Assembly (NCBI RefSeq): GCF_910591885.1
Contig: NC_063277.1
Span: forward strand, 434,001 to 498,000
Origin: Bombus terrestris
Lineage: Eukaryota > Arthropoda > Insecta > Hymenoptera > Apidae
Reading direction: 5' to 3'
Length of the DNA stretch: 64,000 bases
Under the pieces are notes generated by a model that had not been told where the DNA came from, did no database searches, and saw only the letters and a program-made list of their open reading frames with translations. Below are positions 52,363 to 64,000 of the stretch, one piece after another. Within the stretch, counting starts at the first letter, position 1; each line of letters begins with the position of its first letter. The position numbers and the translations under genes were made by a program.

Positions 52363-52568
52363 TTATGTTGTCCGAAAAGTTTCTTTCGTTTTATGAGGAA
52401 ATAATAGACGCACAACGTCTTTTCTTTCGTGTTATTTCGTCGAATTACCATTTTGTTCCGCTGAAATAAACACCGCGACATTTCACAGACTTGGTTTCAC
52501 GTTTGTACGAAGGTGCACTGTTGTAAATAACACGTTCGCGAAAGAAAGACACTTTTCGGACAACCCAA
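52363..52568. mobile_element. 206 bp mariner-derived MITE
   Basis: Both ends carry a mariner-type terminal repeat, GTTGTCCGAAAAGT, in inverted orientation (52367-52380 and 52551-52564), continuing as TTCTTTCG-like sequence. The left flank is TA; the right flank is mutated. About 200 bp remains of what in an autonomous mariner is about 1.3 kb, so this is an internal-deletion derivative. Confidence 0.75.
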
Positions 52569-53487
52569 TGTTTAATATTCACGAATAGACAAATAATTGG
52601 AAGGTTGATGGATGTAAAGGAATATCGACCGTTAAAATCAACGTCCCTTAAAATTAGATTTAGAATCACTGGTTATTATGTAAAAGGTGCCAGTTTTGGT
52701 AAAATATCCACAGTATCAAATGTGTTCAAGTATTTCTGTAAATTTTTCGAAGATTATGGACGACTGCTGGATAAGTTAATACGAACGATTCTCGTATCTC
52801 GTCGAATAGATTGAACGGATACTTCGATTCCAACCTTGAGCGTCCATTTTTTTTTAGTATATTATTCAACATCACTTATTTGCATAATCAAGTACTTACA
52901 CTTGAACATTCAGTCCATACAACGAAGGGAGATAATGATAACGATTAATATAAAACTTCGTAGGAAATGCGTTCAGCCGAAATGTGATCACTAATTTCAC
53001 TCGTTGTAGTATCTTTTTAACAAGTGCAACGTAATATCTGGGAGTCAAACACGTTGCAAAATTGTATCGGCGGTATCGTTGCTAACCAAGTCGACGGTCT
53101 ATTCGAACGTAATTTTTGTAATGTAACTTTATCGTAAATTCTTTTATAGAGAGATAGAACTGAGAAGTGTTTTGGAAACGACGAGTGACAAGTAGATGGG
53201 AGTTCCAGGAATTGGTATGATGGACGGCAATAAAAGCAAAGAATAAAATTAAACCAACAAAATAAATACAATGTATTATTACTTCAACATACGCCACATG
53301 CTGATCTCCGGTATACCACAAGAAAAGGATAAATGGGAAAAGAAAAAAAAGAACATGTTTAAGATCGACGATATTTACTTTTCCCTTATTTCGTCGATCG
53401 ATCATGATAGTCGGAAAATACCATTGATGCGCTAACAATAAGAAGATACAGCGAAAGAAAAAGAAAACAGAGAAAGAACAAAAAAAA

Positions 53488-53560
53488 AATATATATATAT
53501 ATATATATGCATATATACATATATATATTTATATGTATATGTATGTATATATATAATATA
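53488..53560. repeat. (AT)n-rich microsatellite
   Basis: Runs of TA with interspersed TATATG/CATATA. Confidence 0.85.
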
Positions 53561-53777
53561 TAAATATGGATATTGAAACAAAAATTAAACGGGAAACAAA
53601 GAAAAAAAATATGTAGAACTATTTTTTCTATAAACGCAAGCATTTTAAACATAACGATGGGTGACGCGGATGATCACGTTCAACAAGAACGATTAGAGCG
53701 CACGTAAAATATACATTGATTATTTGTACATGTATCTCTATACGCACATACACGAAAGAAACACACGTAATGCCCAG

Positions 53778-53852
53778 GCATATATATCTATGTGTGTATG
53801 TATGTGTATATATATACACACACATACACACATATGCATATATATACATATA
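53778..53852. repeat. (TA)n/(CA)n/(TG)n compound microsatellite
   Basis: TATGTGTGTATG, then TATATATACACACACATACACACATATG, then TATATACATATATA. It yields low-complexity open frames of Tyr, Thr, His and Ile on both strands, which are not genes. Confidence 0.85.
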
Positions 53853-55295
53853 TAGGTTGTTCGCATTACACGCGCACACATACACATACGCATGATACAT
53901 ACGCGTGTACAGCCTTTATAGTGCGCAGGGACAGAAAAAAAGATTTTGCTATTAGTTTGCGGTTTTGGCGGTGAAATTTGGTTTTTCTTTGATTTTATTC
54001 ACGATCGTTTTCACCGTGGTGTTTCTTTCTTTCTTCTTTTTTTGTTTTATTTCAGGCGATCGATCGAATTTCGTCGATCTTCCACGCGAAAGCATATTCG
54101 GTTCTGTCGTGATCGAGACCTCGAACGGCGATCATCCATTTCTTTTTATTATCGAAAAATTTTGGCACGATAGCATTTTTTGTTTTATCTCTAGAAACTT
54201 TTCGTATCACCTACGATACGAATGAAAGATTAAATTGTTGTAGAATCCGCTCAATTTGAGATACAATCTCTATCTAACTATAAGTTCAAACTATGTTCTC
54301 TTATACATAATATTGCAATTTTTATTTTTTCCTTTGCTTTATTATGTATAAATATGAAATATCAATCGATTTTCAACACATGCAGTTTGCTTGCATGTTA
54401 ATTTAATTTTGAACATCAAATTATCCTGGTCGCTTTTGAACGATCGTCTTTCGAGTCTGTTCATAGCACATATTAACGCGCTACATTTTTTAAAAATTCG
54501 CACACATAAGAGCACCAAGGAAAACGAACGCGGTTAGACGCACAACTCTAAAATTATAAAATAAAAATAGTAATATTAATAGTAATAGTAGAACAAAAAA
54601 ATTGAAAAAAGAAAACACGTTCTACGGAAGAGAAAAACAGCAAAATAAAGTACTATAATCTGTTAACATTGTAGGGATGAAATATATATACATATATCCG
54701 TTGAACATGACAACTGTTACGAATTATGCATACATATCTGGCATTTAAAACGAAGAAAAAAAAGAAGATAATACATAATCGAGCAGTAATTAACCAATTG
54801 CAATGCTATTGATAGCAATGGTAGTTACGATAATGCGAAACGAAATAGGATCATACACTTTATTTTGAATTTTTACACGAGCCAAACAATAACCAAATTT
54901 ATCGACTTCGGAGGTAATCATTTGGTTTTTAAAAAGTTAGACATTAATTATATATTCTATTATAAAAATTAAGAATTTTTCAGAAGGTGGATCAATTTGG
55001 TTCCTGAGTAGCTCGTATAAATTTATATATTTCTGATATTCACTGGACATGCTGAAATTCATTAAAAAAAATAAATCATACAAAATATACAAAAAACTGA
55101 CATTAAAAAATAAATATGTAGATTTCTACAATCGACAAGTACGACGATTTATTAAGTACGTTTGACGAGTGATCCTTGTTCGTTTCATTTTCTTGCGAAG
55201 CTTTCGTAAAAATCGATCCAAAAGTTTTTTATTGCACCATGATCGAAGTAATTCGCTTAGCGTCACAATTTTCATCTAACAAACAAAGCTTCTAC

Positions 55296-55330
<35 letters not shown>

Positions 55331-55350
55331 TAATAATAGTAATAATAATG
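55296..55350. repeat. (AAT)n microsatellite
   Basis: About 35 bp of perfect AAT repeats followed by imperfect units. Confidence 0.9.
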
Positions 55351-58033
55351 TAAACACACTTCCTATAAATAATAATAACATATAAAAGTAATAATAATGA
55401 TAAGAATAAAGTTTTACAATAACGATACCACCAAGAATCGTATCCATAGTAATAATTACGTCGCAATTAACATTAATAATCTACCAACAGGGTAATAGGG
55501 GTAAATTGTAATGATTCAACTAATAGTAACAATTGTAATAATAATGAGGACAACGATAATAATTGGTAAAGTGGGGTATAGCAATAATAATAAGTATAAT
55601 CGTACTAATGGTGATCAACGTAGCAGCACTGTTATTCCCGACCTTTTTCTTTCATTTTTTGTTTAAAAACGAAATCAACATACGTGCTGAAGAGAATTTG
55701 GTAAATGAATGAAATATAAAAAAAAAAGAAAGAAAAATATGATGCTATATTAATTTATAATGTTACTTCTGACTAGGCTCCATTTGTATTCACGTGTACA
55801 AAAAACTTAAGAAAACGTGTAACTCCACGTAAACAATTAATTAATCGTTATATATTTATGTATATCGGCTGAACGTGCTTGTGTGTGAAAGAGGAAGAGT
55901 TAGTTGTTAACACGGTGCGTAAGTACATCGATTAATTAAAGAGACGTCTTTGGTAATTGGCACGGAATATGACGCAACGAACACCTACGTTACGATCAAT
56001 ATGAGATGATCCATCAAAAATCGTGCAAGTACGGTCAAAAAAGTATCGTACAAACGAGTAGGAGAATGATTCTTTATGGCAAAATAAATTAAAAGCGCAG
56101 AATAAAATTTAATCAATGTTAAATCAACATGGAGTGGCCGATAAGACACGAGTCTGGGAACATTATTACGAATTTTCCATTTGATAACTTATGCAAGATG
56201 GCTCCATAGTTGACTTCGATGCCCCGAAATATTTCTAGGTTCAATTTGATGAAAAGGAACATGTGATCGTGAATCGCTGGAAACATATCGTCTGAAACGA
56301 CAGAGAAGCATATGGTTCTACGTATGTAATAACCGCGATGTTCGACGAGATTATGGATGAACCAAGCTTTTGAAACGGTATTTGGCTGGATTGATTTATA
56401 CTGTATATGTACGTATAGGTAGGTATCGTCATACCTCAAATAAACAGCTGAAATTTTGCTCACAAAGGTGTCAATGGATACCGAATGAAATAGAAAAGAC
56501 TGCGACGAGATGCGGTTCCATTATGGTTTTCGATCTCTAATTATCTTACATACTTTGAATAAATGTTGTTTTCATTTCCACTCTATTCTGATCTGTTTCC
56601 GATCTGTTTTTAATGAATCATCTTACATATTACTTTACTCTTCTCTGCAAATATGCAAAAAGTAAATGTTCGTTACTCCGTTCATTTGGTTTGACGCGTG
56701 CGTGTAAATCGTGTATCAGCGTCATCGGATGACGCTTAAATTATTATTATACTTAAAAGAGAATTTTCTAAGAAATCAGATTCTCTAATCGATTATAGCT
56801 ATAAATTGAAAATTTCAACGGATCCTTTAATAATAAAAGGATAGGGGAAATGACGAATGGACGATTCGTGGAAATGAGCAACAGAAAGAGAGCCAGCCAT
56901 GATTGCTTATGCACTTCAGCTGTTTTTCCTTCTTCGATGTACATAACGAATAGATTTCTTAAATCATATCCACAAGACAAATCCAGGCGATTTAACTATG
57001 TTATTTATCATTCTCTGTGATTCTAATTATTCGTCAATCCTAGAATCCATCATTAACTTTTTACCTCGTGCACAAGTCAATAAGTGATTCGATATAAAAA
57101 ATAATTTGATTATACTTTGCAACGAAATTTGTCTTGTTGATACGGCTCAATTTATGAAATTCACGATCATTTCGTGTAAAACAAACGATCGGATCTAGTT
57201 CAAGTCGAAGACGAAGCTCTCTTCCCTTTACGATTTTCAATACTTTTGTCGTTTAGAGGGAGAGCTTGCGATGTTTCATTAGCGAGCCATGATTCATTTT
57301 TCTTGATATTTGAATAATACAGTGACACTGTAGATGTAGTGACGCTACGTAAAGTCTTCGTTGAACTGACAATAAGAAAAATTTAAGGAACACGCAGACT
57401 GGATTAGCTTTACCGCAAGAAATACCAGCTATCATTTTTGGACTCTTCAAGATCCTGTTTCTCTCTTTTTCATGTTTTTCTATGCAGGAATCGTATGCTT
57501 CTCTAGGTTTACAATGAAATTAAGTACCTTACAGTGACGCCGTTGAGTTAATCTTGCATCAGTAACGACGTAAGTGCTCTCATATAGAAATTCTGAACCA
57601 TAAAGGATCAATTAAAACTTCTAAATTCTTAACAGAATATATCCTGACCCGCATTCTACGTCGTTTTTAAAAACTTAAACACTATACAGACAAGAGACAA
57701 AGTTAACAATGTACAATGATTTCCTGTTACGTACTTCGTAAAATTATTTATATTTGTCGCATTTAACGTAACAAAAATGGTTACTGACTCAAGATTAATT
57801 CGTATACAATCACATGACCTTCCAACATGTGATCACCATGTCAACGATCGTAAACCATTTTTCGAATGTTCCCAATTTTCTTCCGTTTTCTTCTCATTGT
57901 GTACTCACACGTACAATTTTTTTTTTTTACCCGTCAGTACGTATTTCGTCTAGAAACTCGAACATATGTACTGGAGATCATAATTAAAAACATGAATCGT
58001 AAGTACCTCCTTGGTACGAGTGATGAAGAGGGG

Positions 58034-58035
58034 AG

Positions 58036-58066
<31 letters not shown>

Positions 58067-58067
58067 A
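58034..58067. repeat. (GAAA)n microsatellite
   Basis: About eight GAAA units, ending in GAAGGA. Confidence 0.9.
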
Positions 58068-59106
58068 GGAAAATTAGAATGATCGCGTGCACGCTAGCGA
58101 AGTGTCACCTGATGAACAATTTCGTTTCTTTCGCGTTTCTTTCCTTTCTTATGATCTTCTTTCACTTCAAAATCTTTGCATCATTAAGTTTCTCATACCA
58201 CGCTTATTTCTATTATACATACATACGTTAAAAAGCAACCCTAGTCCAATCCTATATACGGTATAACGTTATCACAAAGTCATTAAAAAATGCTACTTAT
58301 GTATTTCGTTTTTCCCTACACTTCGTTTTGTCTCCTCTGTTCCAGTTTTGTCTTTTTTTTGTTTTTGGTTCTTTTTTTGGTAATCTTTACACCATTATAT
58401 TATTTTTAATTTACAACAGTAAATCGGACTCTGCCCATTTCGCTCGGACCACGATATCTTTTTTATTTTTTCGTTCTAGCACATTTTGTTTGCATTCATC
58501 TCGTTCTATTATTCTTTTCTTCAATGGTTTTCCCATTTCCTACATACGTTATTTTTTCTATTATTTATTCAGTTAGAGTCACTAGAGTCAGCACTATAGT
58601 CACCAGTGCGCGTTTTTATCTACATATAAACAGGCGCTTCGCGATGCTGACAGCGATCCCGAAAGTGAGCCGATAAAATCGATTCTCAATCGAAGAGCGA
58701 ACTCGGGCGCGATAGTATTTTTTGTATTATACAATAAGGTATACAAGTTCCGTTTCACAGAACGAGCATTCTTGCTTTTGTCCCGTTTCTTCTTTTCTTT
58801 TTTTACTTTTTTAACGGCTAGTTAGTGATTGTACGCAAATATTTCTTACGCTAGAGGTCCACGGAGAATTCTTTGCGATCTAAAATTGATACTTGTCTGC
58901 TTCCCTTCCACCAGTCGTTTATTTCGAATCGCTTGTAAATTAAGCGACTGAAAGATCGTGGTAACTATACCCTATTTTTTCTTTCTACAGTACCTTCGTA
59001 TCAGCTTTAGATCGCATGGCTCGCGCGCGCGCATACGCACATTTTCGTACATACACATGCACAGATATATGGGTTGCATACATTTGCATATGCTATGTAA
59101 TATATA

Positions 59107-59162
59107 TATACACACACATACAGAGAAACAAAGAGATAAAGTAGCGTGTGTTACACTTCAGA
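59107..59162. repeat. Direct repeat, copy 1
   Basis: ATACACACACATACAGAGAAACAA-like sequence through GTAGCGTGTGTTA. It matches copy 2 at 59881-59934 with few differences, separated by about 720 bp. Confidence 0.7.
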
Positions 59163-59880
59163 GTTGTCGCCACGTACAAAGCGTTGCCGAACTATGACAG
59201 TATTATACAAAATAAAGAGTAGCGAAGCGGTGTTTCCATTGCAATTTCGAACGAAACTAAAACGATATTAAAGGTGAAAGGTACGACCGATTTTTGAAAA
59301 TTAAGGGATCAATATCAAAAGCATTAAACAAGTCCTATTTAGTATGGAAAAAGAACCGACTAAATTTCTATCGCAATATGTATTTGGTTGAACATGTCGA
59401 GTGATGGCCGCAATAGACTCTTCGGGATAAAGGGATCTATGTGGCCACTGATTACTGCGTGCATCAGTTTACTGTAAATTTGTTTAATCCATTAAAACTC
59501 AAGCTTTTATTCGATCCTGCATTGTAAAATTGTAAAAATAACGGATAATATGTAATTGACTCGTTCAGTTAAATTGTTTTGGATTGCAACGTTGACTGGT
59601 GCAGTTTGACTACAGCTATCGTGGCAATGGTATCAAAATGTGCACCACCAAAATCCAAGGTATAGTTGGTAGATTGGATTAATGTAGAGTCTATCTATGC
59701 AACTAAACCTTGTTGAAATATTTGTTAGAATCACTGTTATCCCTAACTACGTGTACAAGGTGGCGATGTAGTAAGAGCAACGTTACTCTTTAGCGAGGTT
59801 GTTACATCGCCGAAAGATACATATGTTATGGCATTTACTATAAGTAATTATAAACTGGTTTTGTGAAAAATATAATTAAA

Positions 59881-59934
59881 TATATACACACATACAGAGA
59901 AACAGAAAGATAATGTAGCGGTGTGTTATAGCTT
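59881..59934. repeat. Direct repeat, copy 2
   Basis: TATATACACACATACAGAGA, then ACAGAAAGATAATGTAGCGG, then TGTGTTATAGCTTAG. Partner of 59107-59162. Confidence 0.7.
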
Positions 59935-60582
59935 AGCCCAAGGAACATAAAAACATAGTGATCGATCGGTAGTGCTCCGGCTTCCGCTTAGCTACTCTTT
60001 ACATGTTAGTTCGATTCTGAACGATGATATATCGTCGTTTCCCTGGTCTCTCTCGAATTTTTGTAACACGCGATCGAGCGTTTATTTTTCCCACGACGAT
60101 TCCTCGTTTCCGTTTCCGCACCTCGACTAATTTCGCACCGACCTGGTCCAGAGTTTTTAAAAGCTGGTCGATGATCGTTGAGGACTCTTCTCTTTCTTTC
60201 TCTCTTTGTATCAGTTTTTTTTATTTATCACGGATCAGCGCGTTCACAGATTGTAACTCGCCACAATTGACAATCACTGTGCTGCCATTGTGCTGCTATT
60301 CCCGGTTAAATGTCGTACTGACCAAGCAGTGGTGACCGTAGATGGAAACGGTGCACGCATAGGTGGATGGATTCGTTGGAGGAGGTGTTGTTTTGCTTTT
60401 CTTCCAGGGTGGTCGTGTAGGGAAAAAGAGTAGGAAGCATCGTATGGTAATACAATGGTATATATGTGGGAAGTAGAGCGGGCTGCCGCTTCTTGTAGAG
60501 GAGCGAGAGTGGGCAGGTGTATACAGGTACCGACAGACACAGAATGACTGATCAAGAGGTTGACCAAGGAATCGTGACTGAT

Positions 60583-60634
60583 CGACTAATCGATTGACTA
60601 ATCGATTGACTGATCGATCGAACGATTGACCGAT
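60583..60634. repeat. Short imperfect tandem repeat (ATCGATTGACT)n
   Basis: Units of about 11-12 bp such as AATCGATTGACT and GATCGATCGAACG. They create a serine/isoleucine-rich open frame on the minus strand that is not a gene. Confidence 0.7.
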
Positions 60635-61762
60635 TCGACTGACTGAGACATGGCACGGCGACTCCGATCGAGAACACGGTCACAACGTCACAGGCCACCT
60701 GCTGGCACACAAACAAACACACGGACAGGTTAGTCACCACCACACACCAGATATGTAGGATATTACACCGCGTAAACGTGCACGGTGACGAACCAGCGCG
60801 ACAAACCAGCGTTCATTCAAACTTTCTTTTTAGAACCTGCGGAAATTTTTCCTTACGACTATCCGCGTTTTGCTGGTTTCTGCTTTTCCCAACGATCCTG
60901 ATAGGCTTGCCAACTTTCTCCTTCCGCGTTTTTTCCTTGATAACGTTGAAAAAAAGATAGCAAACATAAAATGAATATATAGGGACTAGCGAGTTCACCG
61001 AGGTAGATAGTAGCGCTTTGCAACCCGCCAGAATTTGCTAATGTAAATGACTCGAATAAAAACACCGTCGCAGGATCTTGTGGATATAACGTCACCGCGC
61101 AACGTGTACACAGGTAGTTTGTCGGTACATCGTTCCTATGTAGGAGCGACAAGGATCTATTCTGTTTTATTATTTTCTAATAAATACTTTTTAATAAAAG
61201 AAATATAATAAGGATGGTAACGTTATCATTTAATCAGTCTTAATGTCATTCGATTCTTGTTGCTTCTTTCATGTCATCGTGGTTCATCGACGCGCCCATT
61301 CTTCGCATAAGTAAGTAAATAAACGAATCAAACGATCGTTAGTAAAGACTTTATAATAGTAGAATACATATTTTATGAAGAAGAAAATCGATGAACCACT
61401 GCTGGCAATAATGGTACCCGGCGTCCGACGACATCCCAGAAAAAAAGAACACACGGCGATGTTAGTACTAACAACTAAAGAAGCGTCATAGCGTAAATTA
61501 ACCATCAAACTTCGATATACGAGTATTATTGTCACGATAGAACGTTCCAAGTTCTGTGTACCCTGTACAATAAAAGAAAAAAAAAAAAAAGAAAAAAGAA
61601 AGAATGACGACAACAACGGGGGACCGATCATTGCGATTACGACTGTAAAATATAGTGGCGTAATCAGAAAATTAAATTAGTAAGGTAGATCGTGGCGATT
61701 GTTTTCATTGGTACCTTATGTCGGATAACGAACAAATAATTATCGGCGAAGTTGCTGGAAGC

Positions 61763-61763
<1 letters not shown>

Positions 61764-61804
<41 letters not shown>

Positions 61805-61822
61805 ATATGTATATATATATAT
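61764..61822. repeat. (GT)n(AT)n microsatellite
   Basis: About 37 bp of GT followed by TATATAT. Confidence 0.95.
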
Positions 61823-63313
61823 GTAGAAGTATATAAATATAATGCATATGTAACGATTAAAAAAGGAACGATAGAAGCAGATCTTTTAAAAATAGTAAGA
61901 CAAACAAGTAAAAATAAGATCAATAACAACAAAAGTTTAGTTAAACGTACGAAACTAAAACGTTGCGTGAGAGAAAAAAACTTAAAGCGAACTACTTGTA
62001 CTCTGATATTCTGAGGAGAAGCTACATGGTGAATTTGGTTAGTGAAACTTCACGTTTACGTAATTTCCACTTTGTGCACAAAAGTTAGCACAGAAAGCTT
62101 GATTGGCAGCCGTTTGCAACGAAATGAACTTTTGATTACACCACTGGCGCGAATTAAGAGGGCTGGTGGGGCGGTAAAGGGCTAGAATGGGCAGGCTTGC
62201 ATCTTCGAATATGTACGTATATCGAGCAATGGTATTTAAGAATACTTTTAGGTCTCGTTTTGATGCGGCACGATTAAGTGTCATTGTCCTGCTGCGATTC
62301 GTATTTTCCTGAAATACCGTACAGCAAGAAATATACATACAATTTTGAAAGGTCCTATTAATGAAAAATGTTCTAAATAAATCCTAGAAACTACTAAATA
62401 CAGTTTCGAAACATAGACAAAAGATTATTTATTTTATAGCTTTCTGGGATTTTTCATTTGGAATATATCACGTATATAATATGTTCTATGAACTAAAATT
62501 ATTTGCATACAAACACAACGTCTCTTACACGATCACAAAGGATACGTAGATTATACGTATTACAAAAAGCTCTCAACGATCTACATGCTAATGGAACATG
62601 TATATACTACAATGTCTTTTCTAGTTATGCTTCGGAAAGCGTTGTAAGAGAAAGAAACAAAATTTAAATAGAAAAAAAGAGATAGAGAAAGAAGACATAC
62701 ACAATAGTTATTCGTTGTATCTCATCACCGGCAAAAAAAAGCAGGAACCGAAATATTCGACGAGTTACCACTGCGTTCAACAAGAACAAGACTTCTATAT
62801 CATTTGTAAGCGCCATTGAATCCTATCCATAATACGAGATATTGATTTCGAAGAATGTTACGGTCAATAAAAATCACGTATATCATGGGAAATACAGATA
62901 TACAGCAGTCAAACGAAGAAAAATAGATATAATCATCTCGATATAAGAATAATCAAAATATGCATGTTGATAATATGGACGGACTGTCATGTGGAGAGAT
63001 TTGAACTCTAGAGAAAACTAGTTCTCATTTGGGGCTACTCCAAACATTTACAAGAACAAAATATACAGATATCTATATGTGTATCTATAGAACGTTCTTC
63101 CTAATGATATATTCTTTGGAACACAATTATGACGATATAGTAAGTCTTCAATTTTATCACAGTCTCGTAAATTCCTCTTTATGGCGTCTAAAAGCAAAGA
63201 AGACTATTAAGGATTTTTCTTTGACCTTCATAAAAATTACTGCTTGACTAGAGATTTTTTGCTAGCAACGTCTGCTGGACACTTTGGTCGATTGAAAATA
63301 CCTAGTCCTATCT

Positions 63314-63372
63314 ATCTACCTACCTACCTATTTATCAATTTATCTATCTATCTATTTATCTATCTATTTATC

Positions 63373-63424
<52 letters not shown>

Positions 63425-63484
63425 CATCTATCTATCCATCTATCTATCCATCTATCTATTTAATTATCTATCTATTATCTATCC
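63314..63484. repeat. (CTAT)n tetranucleotide microsatellite
   Basis: About 170 bp of CTAT with CTAC, TTAT and CCAT variants. It lies about 170 bp beyond the CELF stop codon, so it would be (AUAG)n in the CELF 3' UTR. Confidence 0.95.
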
Positions 63485-63652
63485 AGACCGAGAAACATTC
63501 CCGATCGATGATCGACGTTGCGAGATTTATGGAATGTGTCAATAGTGGTTTCTTTTTTTTGGTTTTTGATTAAGGACACCAAGGTCGTTGATTCCGAGCC
63601 GTGGTATCCGAGAAGTCCTTGGTATCTACCTACAAACGGTGGACGACGTCGG

Positions 63653-63780
63653 CTAGTAGGGTTTCGATGCGTCCTTGGATCGTTTAAGTTGGACCTTCAG
63701 CCGTTTCATGCCGATTTGGAAGCCATTCATCGCTTGGATCGCTGCTTGCGCGCTTGCCGCATTGTCGTACGACACGAAGC
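63653..63780 (-). CDS. CELF/Bruno RNA-binding protein, terminal coding exon (end of RRM3)
   Basis: CELF/Bruno proteins regulate alternative splicing, mRNA decay and translation by binding GU-rich elements through three RRM domains. On the minus strand an acceptor (TTTACAG) at 63781 is followed by GC completing a split glycine codon, then FVSYDNAASAQAAIQAMNGF, QIGMKRLKVQLKR, SKDASKPY and a TAG stop at 63653-63655. This is the second half of RRM3, including RNP1-type FVSYDN, and the family's characteristic C-terminal LKVQLKR-KD--KPY ending. The SKDASKPY tail is closest in my memory to Drosophila Bru-3, but I would not assign the paralogue. The preceding exons lie to the right of the window. Family call very safe despite the short length. 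Confidence 0.92.
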
Positions 63781-64000
63781 CTGTAAATTATTTTTCGTTG
63801 TTTTGGAACATATTACTTAAGTATGAATTCTGTAATTTTGTTCATTTTATAGAAACATTACTGTGTTACTATTACTTTTCATAATTTTTCTTAAATATAA
63901 CTTATCGACTAGAACTTTACATATTTAATTGGGTCATTAGTTAATCATTAACTTATATATCTTAACAGAAACGAATGGTCTATCGGTGAGTGAGTGAGTG
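63781..64000 (-). other. CELF intron sequence
   Basis: AT-rich sequence upstream of the terminal CELF exon, with a GTGA repeat at the right edge. No part of the preceding RRM3 exon is visible. Confidence 0.75.

Larger units (their letters stand above)
52569..63652 (-). other. Non-coding tract, at least partly the 3' UTR of the CELF gene
   Basis: 11 kb immediately downstream (on the minus strand) of the CELF stop codon with no further coding exon on either strand. It contains many microsatellites and a 55 bp direct repeat. Vertebrate and insect CELF genes are known for long 3' UTRs. How far the transcript extends cannot be fixed from sequence alone. Confidence 0.5.

Noticed and set aside
53386..53974. 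Open frames rich in Tyr, Ile, His and Thr
   Set aside because: They are translations of TA/CA microsatellites.
60274..61152. Open frames of 60-103 codons in a GC-richer stretch
   Set aside because: They overlap on both strands, show no family features, and lie beyond the CELF stop codon in probable 3' UTR.
1..64000. tRNA, rRNA, CRISPR and prokaryotic features; known insect miRNAs (let-7, bantam, miR-1, miR-8 and others)
   Set aside because: I looked for B-box-like GGTTCGANTCC with a matching A-box and for recalled mature miRNA sequences and found none. CRISPR and operon structures are not expected in this genome.

Overview
This is nuclear DNA from an insect, most likely a bee or another aculeate hymenopteran. 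The basis is the AT-rich composition, short coding exons split by AT-rich GT..AG introns, arthropod-type single-copy genes, and small mariner-like elements of a kind common in Hymenoptera. Species and gene-family calls come from reading alone; no database search was run. All exon joins were checked by hand for GT..AG borders and an unbroken frame.

Layout. 1-2.8 kb: 5' part of a BuGZ/ZNF207 gene (minus strand, running off the left edge). 3.9-6.6 kb: a six-finger C2H2 zinc-finger gene (minus). 7.5-9.9 kb: complete deltex (minus), divergent from 11.0-13.1 kb: complete USP30-type mitochondrial deubiquitinase (plus). 17.2-22.4 kb: complete GLE1 mRNA-export factor (plus), whose 2.6 kb second intron holds several repeats. 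It converges on a 415-residue gene at 22.7-24.6 kb (minus) whose C-terminal part resembles periplasmic phosphonate-binding proteins. 24.6-40.9 kb: a 16 kb gene-poor stretch with a 979 bp foldback transposon and other repeats. 40.9-42.4 kb: complete EI24 (plus), converging on 43.7-45.1 kb: complete TBRG1 with FYRN/FYRC domains (minus). 45.1-63.65 kb: no recognisable coding exon, but inverted-repeat elements, a GC-richer block with degenerate tandem repeats, and many microsatellites. 63.65-63.78 kb: the terminal coding exon of a CELF/Bruno RNA-binding protein (end of RRM3, minus), so an unknown part of the preceding 18 kb is probably its 3' UTR.

The genes do not form a pathway. They are a mixture of housekeeping and regulatory genes: mitosis, Notch regulation, mitophagy, mRNA export, ER/autophagy, growth control and RNA processing. 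The most unusual items are the phosphonate-binding-like protein, the foldback and short terminal-inverted-repeat elements, a pre-miRNA-like hairpin near 39.5 kb, the tandem-repeat block near 47.3 kb, and the very long gene-free tract downstream of the CELF stop codon.
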